DNA of 10,179 nt, from positions 1 to 10,179 of the forward strand of contig JAGXOR010000039.1 in the NCBI GenBank assembly GCA_023659785.1. Reading direction: 5' to 3'. Within the stretch, counting starts at the first letter, position 1. Every line of letters begins with the position of its first letter. Both the position numbers and the translations under genes were made by a program. Positions 7,801-10,179 of the stretch are shown one piece after another. This DNA is from Methanomicrobia archaeon LH_S13 (GTDB lineage: Archaea > Halobacteriota > Syntropharchaeia > Alkanophagales > Methanospirareceae). The notes beneath the pieces are model-generated. The model was not told the DNA's origin, did not search any database, and saw only the letters and a list, made by a program, of their open reading frames with translations.

Positions 7801-8226
7801 GCTCCGGACTTCATGGAGCAAAGCGAGGAAATGATGGGTCTATTGCAAAAGGAGGCGGAACTGCAAGAGATAGTTCAGCTCGTTGGCGCGGATGCACTGC
7901 CACTGCGTGAGCGAGGAACATTAGAAGTTGCTCGTATGATAAGGGAGGATTTTTTGCAGCAAAACGCATACCACGAGATAGACTCTTTCTGCTCTTTGGA
8001 AAAGCAATATCTGATGGCGAAAATCGTTCTTCAGTGGTATGGCGGCGCAATGGAAGCGATTGAGAGTGGCATAGGGGTAGAGAAACTGGAGAGGATGCAA
8101 ATAAAGGACGCCATCGCGAGGATGAAATACGTGTCAAATGAAGGTTTCAGGGAGAAATACGAGAAGATAATGAAGGATATGAAAGATGAGTTTGAAGCAT
8201 TAAAGAGAAAGGGGGAGGGTGCTTAG
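4840..8226 (+). CDS. atpA: A-type ATP synthase subunit A with intein
   Basis: Catalytic A subunit of the archaeal A1Ao ATP synthase, which makes or splits ATP at the cytoplasmic face using the membrane ion gradient. The 1128-codon frame encodes about 594 residues of host protein, the normal size, plus a 534-residue intein. N-extein (residues 1-240): the beta-barrel start GVIAKIAGPLVVA, the non-homologous region and GGTGAIPGGFGTGK. C-extein (775-1128): TVMQHQ completes the Walker A motif GGFGTGKT; then CGERGNEMTEVL, the Walker B/ADSTSRWAEALRE segment (Asp865), the MPGEEGYPAYL loop and the alpha/beta ATPase signature PAISWLRSYS (964-973). All key residues are present once the intein is removed. 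The ATG at 4840 follows a strong GGGGGAG at 5-nt spacing. Oddly, no subunit B, C, D, E, F, H, I or K gene is adjacent, unlike the usual operon. Confidence 0.96.
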   Translation: MEEKGVIAKIAGPLVVADKMRGCEMYEVVKVGEEGLLGETIRLDGDFAYIQVYEDTTGVKPGEPVIRTKAPLSVELGPGILKNFYDGVQRPLEGIRNKVGDYVKRGVYVDALDRGKKWQFTPVPTTEEGNEVVGGDILGEVQESKVIKHKILVPPGISGKLLELKEGKFTVVDPIARIQTNGEDMELMMMQKWPVRKGRPYKEKLDPEVPLLTGQRINDSFFPIAKGGTGAIPGGFGTGKCVSPDTPVMLADGTLRKIEKVYAENKENGERVRNMGSHEEYTILKDALGVYSLNDGRLKEKGANTVYKGKTDVLYRVKTRTGRTAEVTPVHKLFTATSDLEIKEVECRALNAGDHLVMPRRIFFKGAVQRLGSKLFDEERVCDEEILEEIPEVIDGLVKDRGQTKKELADDLGVSYDVLIGYYRKRNRPTVSFVRRLYELVGKILRITKVKGERASEVVRIPNEFDGDFAEFLGFVIGDGSVKPRTVAFYNNDEVLRARFDELSKRLFGLTAKHSRCNTVECLLVESSVLVRLLKRLGVPGTGEKKSSSCRVPDIVMRSPDEVAGRFVGTYFASDGYVGENELEITTASREMQLSVSYLLLRFGVLHSLKEHVIEGETYYRIFVRGKEEIKRFYERCNCGEAFEKFLRIKKYLEDGKRGYTAIDIVPASAEFLKRAYEEMGRPHSELERLGVNTSNYIGERKKKERMSVQTFKIFYQLSRRDEELKWIAERLDYVFYDEITEIEEIKGVRDVYDFVVPGSHNFVAGFGPMLLHNTVMQHQLARWADSRVIVYIGCGERGNEMTEVLEDFPKLIDPYSGETLMERSTLIANTSNMPVAAREASIYTGITLAEYYRDMGYDVAIQADSTSRWAEALREISGRLEEMPGEEGYPAYLATRLADFYERAGRVKTLYSDSEEGIGSVTVVGAVSPPGGDFSEPVTQNTLRVTGDFWALDSSLADRRHFPAISWLRSYSLYLGSLREWFAKSTAPDFMEQSEEMMGLLQKEAELQEIVQLVGADALPLRERGTLEVARMIREDFLQQNAYHEIDSFCSLEKQYLMAKIVLQWYGGAMEAIESGIGVEKLERMQIKDAIARMKYVSNEGFREKYEKIMKDMKDEFEALKRKGEGA
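5560..7161 (+). other. intein with LAGLIDADG homing endonuclease in the AtpA P-loop
   Basis: A 534-residue intein inserted between Lys240 and Thr775 of GGFGTGK/T, the P-loop site also used by other archaeal VMA inteins. Splicing blocks are intact: Cys1 in CVSPDTPVMLADG (block A), TPVH with His at 5830 (block B), VYDFVVPGSHNFVAGFG (block F) and MLLHN ending in His-Asn (block G), followed by Thr as +1 nucleophile. Between B and F lies a LAGLIDADG (DOD) endonuclease: motif 1 FLGFVIGDG (6253-6279) and motif 2 RFVGTYFASDG (to 6564), each keeping its acidic Asp (intein residues 239 and 335). A helix-turn-helix-like segment, TKKELADDLGVSYDVLIGYY (6049-6108), precedes the endonuclease, and a second possible one, ERLGVNTSNYIGERKKKERM, follows it. 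The frame runs unbroken through the host gene. Residues needed for splicing and cutting look conserved, so both activities are plausible. Confidence 0.95.
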
Positions 8227-8232
8227 TGATAA

Positions 8233-8333
8233 TTTCACCGCAGAGCACACAGAGAACGCAGAGGCACCAGAAAACCTAAGCAAAGATTGAAACAGTCTTT
8301 AAACTCTATGGTCTCGGCGCTCTCCGCAGTGAT
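8233..8333. repeat. imperfect palindromic repeat element (REP/MITE-like)
   Basis: The left arm, starting TTCACCGCAGAGCACACAG (8234-8263), is an imperfect reverse complement of the right arm at about 8304-8333, which reads CTCTATGGTCTCGGCGCTCT and then CCGCAGTGATA. Matching blocks are CTCT, TCTC, GCTCT, CGC and GTGA. Between the arms is a smaller hairpin (8283-8301). The left arm itself repeats the unit (A)CGCAGAG / CACAGAG. It starts just 7 bp after the atpA stop. From memory the arm resembles a dispersed 'CACCGCAGAG...CACAGAG' repeat found in many environmental bacterial and archaeal genomes; that resemblance was not checked by search. It could act in mRNA end formation or be a non-autonomous mobile element. 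Confidence 0.65.
8283..8301. repeat. short hairpin inside the palindromic element
   Basis: AAAGATTG-AAA-CAGTCTTT forms an 8-bp stem with one G-T type mismatch and a 3-nt loop. It sits near the centre of the larger palindrome, 56 bp past the atpA stop, where it could cap a folded transcript end. Its sequence also contains GATTGAAAC, a string typical of archaeal CRISPR repeat ends, but it is present only once here. Confidence 0.5.
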
Positions 8334-8341
8334 AAATCAGT

Positions 8342-8357
8342 ATTTTTTCGATGTTTT
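8342..8357 (+). terminator. T-runs after atpA, possible terminator
   Basis: ATTTTTTCGATGTTTT follows the palindromic element about 115 bp past the atpA stop. The core ATTTTTTCG is the same as in the T-run after the DUF84-like gene. Archaeal termination at such T-tracts is common; the call rests on position only. Confidence 0.35.
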
Positions 8358-8390
8358 TATATTGAAAGTGGGTTGATTATGAAAAAAAAC

Positions 8391-8407
8391 GAAAGTTTTA
8401 TATATAC
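8391..8407 (+). promoter_or_regulatory. archaeal BRE/TATA promoter of the protease gene
   Basis: GAAAG followed by TTTTATATATAC gives a textbook purine-rich BRE plus TATA box (core about 8397-8406). A start about 25 bp downstream would fall near 8425-8432, leaving a leader of roughly 15-25 nt that holds the Shine-Dalgarno GAGGTGA (8432-8438), 9 nt before the ATG at 8448. This supports the protease being its own transcription unit rather than part of the atpA message. Confidence 0.7.
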
Positions 8408-8447
8408 TAAACTCCCTTCTTAAAGAATGGTGAGGTGATGATAAGAG

Positions 8448-10179
8448 ATGAAAAAAGGCGATAAAGCGAGGGAGATAATAGGGGTATGGGGTGCGATTGT
8501 AATTTTAATTTTGATTGTTGTGGCGAGTGCTTTTAGTTTAGCGATAGGGTCTGAAGAAGAGGAGCAAGAAGGGTCGTTGTTCAACACAACAGAACCAAAT
8601 GAAGTGGCGAACAAATCTATTTGTAGCGTAACGCTTATCACTGGGGATAAGGTTATAGTGTCAACGCTGCCAGACGGGAAAAGGGGATTTGCGGTAAAAA
8701 CAGCAGATTCAACAAAATCAGAGCAGAATTTCCAGATAATTGAAACTCCAAAGGGAACATACGTATTCCCAGAGGGAATAGACCTCAGCAAAGTGGACAA
8801 AGAGCTATTCAATATAGATTATTTGATAAGAGAGGAGTATTGCAATTTAACTTATCTACCAGTTCTTGTTGATTATAAAGATAAAGAGGAGAAGGTATTT
8901 GGAGTCGCTGAGCAGAACGAGCTTGAGAAGGAAGCAAATATTACCATTGTAAAGAGCTATCACTCGATTCCAACGTTCTCTTCAAAACTTTCGCTTGAAG
9001 GCATTAACGAAACATTCAAAACATTGGTAGAAAGACCAGAGATAAAGAAGATATGGCTGGATAAGAAAGTTCATGCGAGTTTGTATGAAAGTGTTCCTCT
9101 TATAGGAGCACCAGAGCTGTGGAATAGTGGATATAACGGCTCAGGTTTGGAAACTGCAATTCTTGATACAGGAATAGATGATACGCATCCAGACCTTGAT
9201 GATTTGGATGATAATCCTGCTACATACGACCCAAAGGTGATAGTAAAGGAAGATTTTACGGATGATAACACAACAGAAGATTTGTATGGGCATGGGACAC
9301 ACTGCGCTGGGATTGCTGCTGGAACAGGAGCCGCGCCTTCTGAACCTTACTCCACGTCAACTCCTGTTCCACCACTAACAGTCACATCTACACCGCCTTC
9401 ATCTGAGGTTAAAAGTTTCAGTAAAGCTGAAGGCGAAGACAAAGTACGCGGTGGTGAGTACACGGGAAAAAGTATATATTCTATATATAACAAGCATGAG
9501 CAAGGAATCAAAAGAATTGGAAGAGAAGAAATAAAAAATAAGGAGAAGATAAATGAGATAGAAACAAGAAACATTTCTATAACAATAAAATCATATAGCG
9601 GTGGAATACCAATAACAGGTGGAAATAGGACTGTTGTAAGCGAGACTTATTCAACTCCAATTTATTCAAAAATAAGGATTCAAATGGATGACACTGAGGA
9701 TAATGACCTCATACAATACAAATACGATTTTAATTTAACAACCGATGGATTCAATTATACCCTCTCAGGGACTTCTACTCCAACGAAGGAAGACGTAAAT
9801 GAAACACTTTCTTATGATATAGACAGTAATGGGGAGGATGAGTTATTCAGAAGTATAAATATCTCGGCTTATACTTCAGACAATGATACTTTAGATGTAA
9901 TGGTGGAAGCATGGAATGGAACAGCTTGGGAACTGCTTTATGGTATAATCCCACCAGCAGAATTCAATGATGTTTATTCAGATTATGGAGAAGATACGGA
10001 TGGAGATGGATTATATGATTTCTTGGTTATCAATACTGGAGTAAATGTTACAGAGACTGGAAGATATAGAGTAAGCGGATCTTTGTATGAAAATGGAACT
10101 TATAGATCAGTGGATTATGACAGCAACACAACATATCTAAGTGAAGGAAATCAAACAGTTCAGCTCAGGTTTGAAGGGA
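8448..10179 (+). CDS. membrane-anchored subtilisin-like (S8) serine protease, 3' partial
   Basis: A secreted or surface-anchored subtilase; 577 codons are open to the window edge with no stop. Residues 11-33 form one hydrophobic helix (signal peptide or anchor) after a charged KKGDKAR start. A propeptide region follows (SVTLITGDKVIV, to about 220). The catalytic domain begins with ELWNSGYNGSG, the Asp box AILDTGIDDTHPDL (Asp240) and the His box YGHGTHCAGIAAG (His282). Directly after GTGAA the expected GVAPGA and VINMSLG segments are missing. Instead there is a Pro/Thr/Ser linker (297-325) and then beta-rich, Asn-X-Ser/Thr-rich sequence. That sequence has a DTDGDGLYD calcium-binding-type loop (from Asp516) and VNVTETGRYRVSGSLYENG, a domain type seen in archaeal exported proteins. 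The oxyanion Asn and catalytic Ser are not in the window and may lie beyond it. Start chosen from the GAGGTGA and the upstream TATA box. Confidence 0.87.
   Translation, partial: MKKGDKAREIIGVWGAIVILILIVVASAFSLAIGSEEEEQEGSLFNTTEPNEVANKSICSVTLITGDKVIVSTLPDGKRGFAVKTADSTKSEQNFQIIETPKGTYVFPEGIDLSKVDKELFNIDYLIREEYCNLTYLPVLVDYKDKEEKVFGVAEQNELEKEANITIVKSYHSIPTFSSKLSLEGINETFKTLVERPEIKKIWLDKKVHASLYESVPLIGAPELWNSGYNGSGLETAILDTGIDDTHPDLDDLDDNPATYDPKVIVKEDFTDDNTTEDLYGHGTHCAGIAAGTGAAPSEPYSTSTPVPPLTVTSTPPSSEVKSFSKAEGEDKVRGGEYTGKSIYSIYNKHEQGIKRIGREEIKNKEKINEIETRNISITIKSYSGGIPITGGNRTVVSETYSTPIYSKIRIQMDDTEDNDLIQYKYDFNLTTDGFNYTLSGTSTPTKEDVNETLSYDIDSNGEDELFRSINISAYTSDNDTLDVMVEAWNGTAWELLYGIIPPAEFNDVYSDYGEDTDGDGLYDFLVINTGVNVTETGRYRVSGSLYENGTYRSVDYDSNTTYLSEGNQTVQLRFEG

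Noticed and set aside
8285..8295. GATTGAAAC string, typical of the end of archaeal CRISPR repeats
   Set aside because: It occurs once, with no spaced copies anywhere near; it is better explained as part of the small hairpin in the palindromic element.
8420..8812. 130-codon minus-strand reading frame over the protease start
   Set aside because: The plus-strand subtilase frame has a promoter, Shine-Dalgarno, signal helix and catalytic motifs; the minus frame is its shadow.
9765..9782. SGTSTP in the protease frame, looking like the catalytic Ser box GTSMAxP
   Set aside because: The surrounding residues (FNYTLSGTSTPTKEDV) lack the Met-Ala and the following His-Val helix, and no oxyanion Asn precedes it; it sits in a beta-rich domain.

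Overview
The window looks archaeal, most likely from a methanogen- or ANME-type euryarchaeon. The main reasons are an A-type ATP synthase catalytic subunit A carrying an intein, archaeal TATA/BRE-type promoters with a purine-rich Shine-Dalgarno, T-run (not hairpin) gene ends, a RimI/Ard1-like acetyltransferase, and a subtilase joined to N-glycosylation-rich extracellular beta domains. The lineage is an inference; no rRNA or tRNA gene is present to fix it.

Left part, 1-2684, all on the minus strand: a major facilitator transporter (2684-1494), then after 42 bp a GNAT acetyltransferase (1451-987), then the broken remains of a membrane cellulose-synthase-like GT2 glycosyltransferase (about 885-117), which has lost several catalytic segments and is spread over three frames. 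A 15-bp direct repeat sits at the decayed end of that remnant.

Middle part, 2685-4775: a short divergent promoter separates the transporter from an inosine/xanthosine triphosphatase-like gene (DUF84/YjjX family) on the plus strand. That gene is broken by one 5-bp tandem duplication, which can be undone exactly on paper. It converges on a DUF1015 family protein on the minus strand (4775-3447).

Right part, 4776-10179: a 64-bp divergent promoter region with one nearly symmetric TATA element separates the DUF1015 gene from atpA (4840-8226). The atpA gene contains a 534-residue intein (5560-7161) inserted exactly between Lys and Thr of the Walker A P-loop. The intein keeps its splicing residues and two LAGLIDADG-type endonuclease motifs, and also has helix-turn-helix-like segments. 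No other ATP synthase subunit gene is next to it: downstream lies a roughly 100-bp imperfect palindrome resembling a dispersed 'CACCGCAGAG...' repeat, then a strong archaeal promoter and a membrane-anchored subtilisin-like protease that runs off the window. The protease shows its Asp and His boxes, but directly after the His box the normal subtilase core is replaced by a Pro/Thr/Ser linker and at least 250 residues of non-subtilase sequence.

The most notable features are the P-loop intein in an orphan atpA, the interrupted subtilase fold, the palindromic repeat and two decaying genes in the left third.
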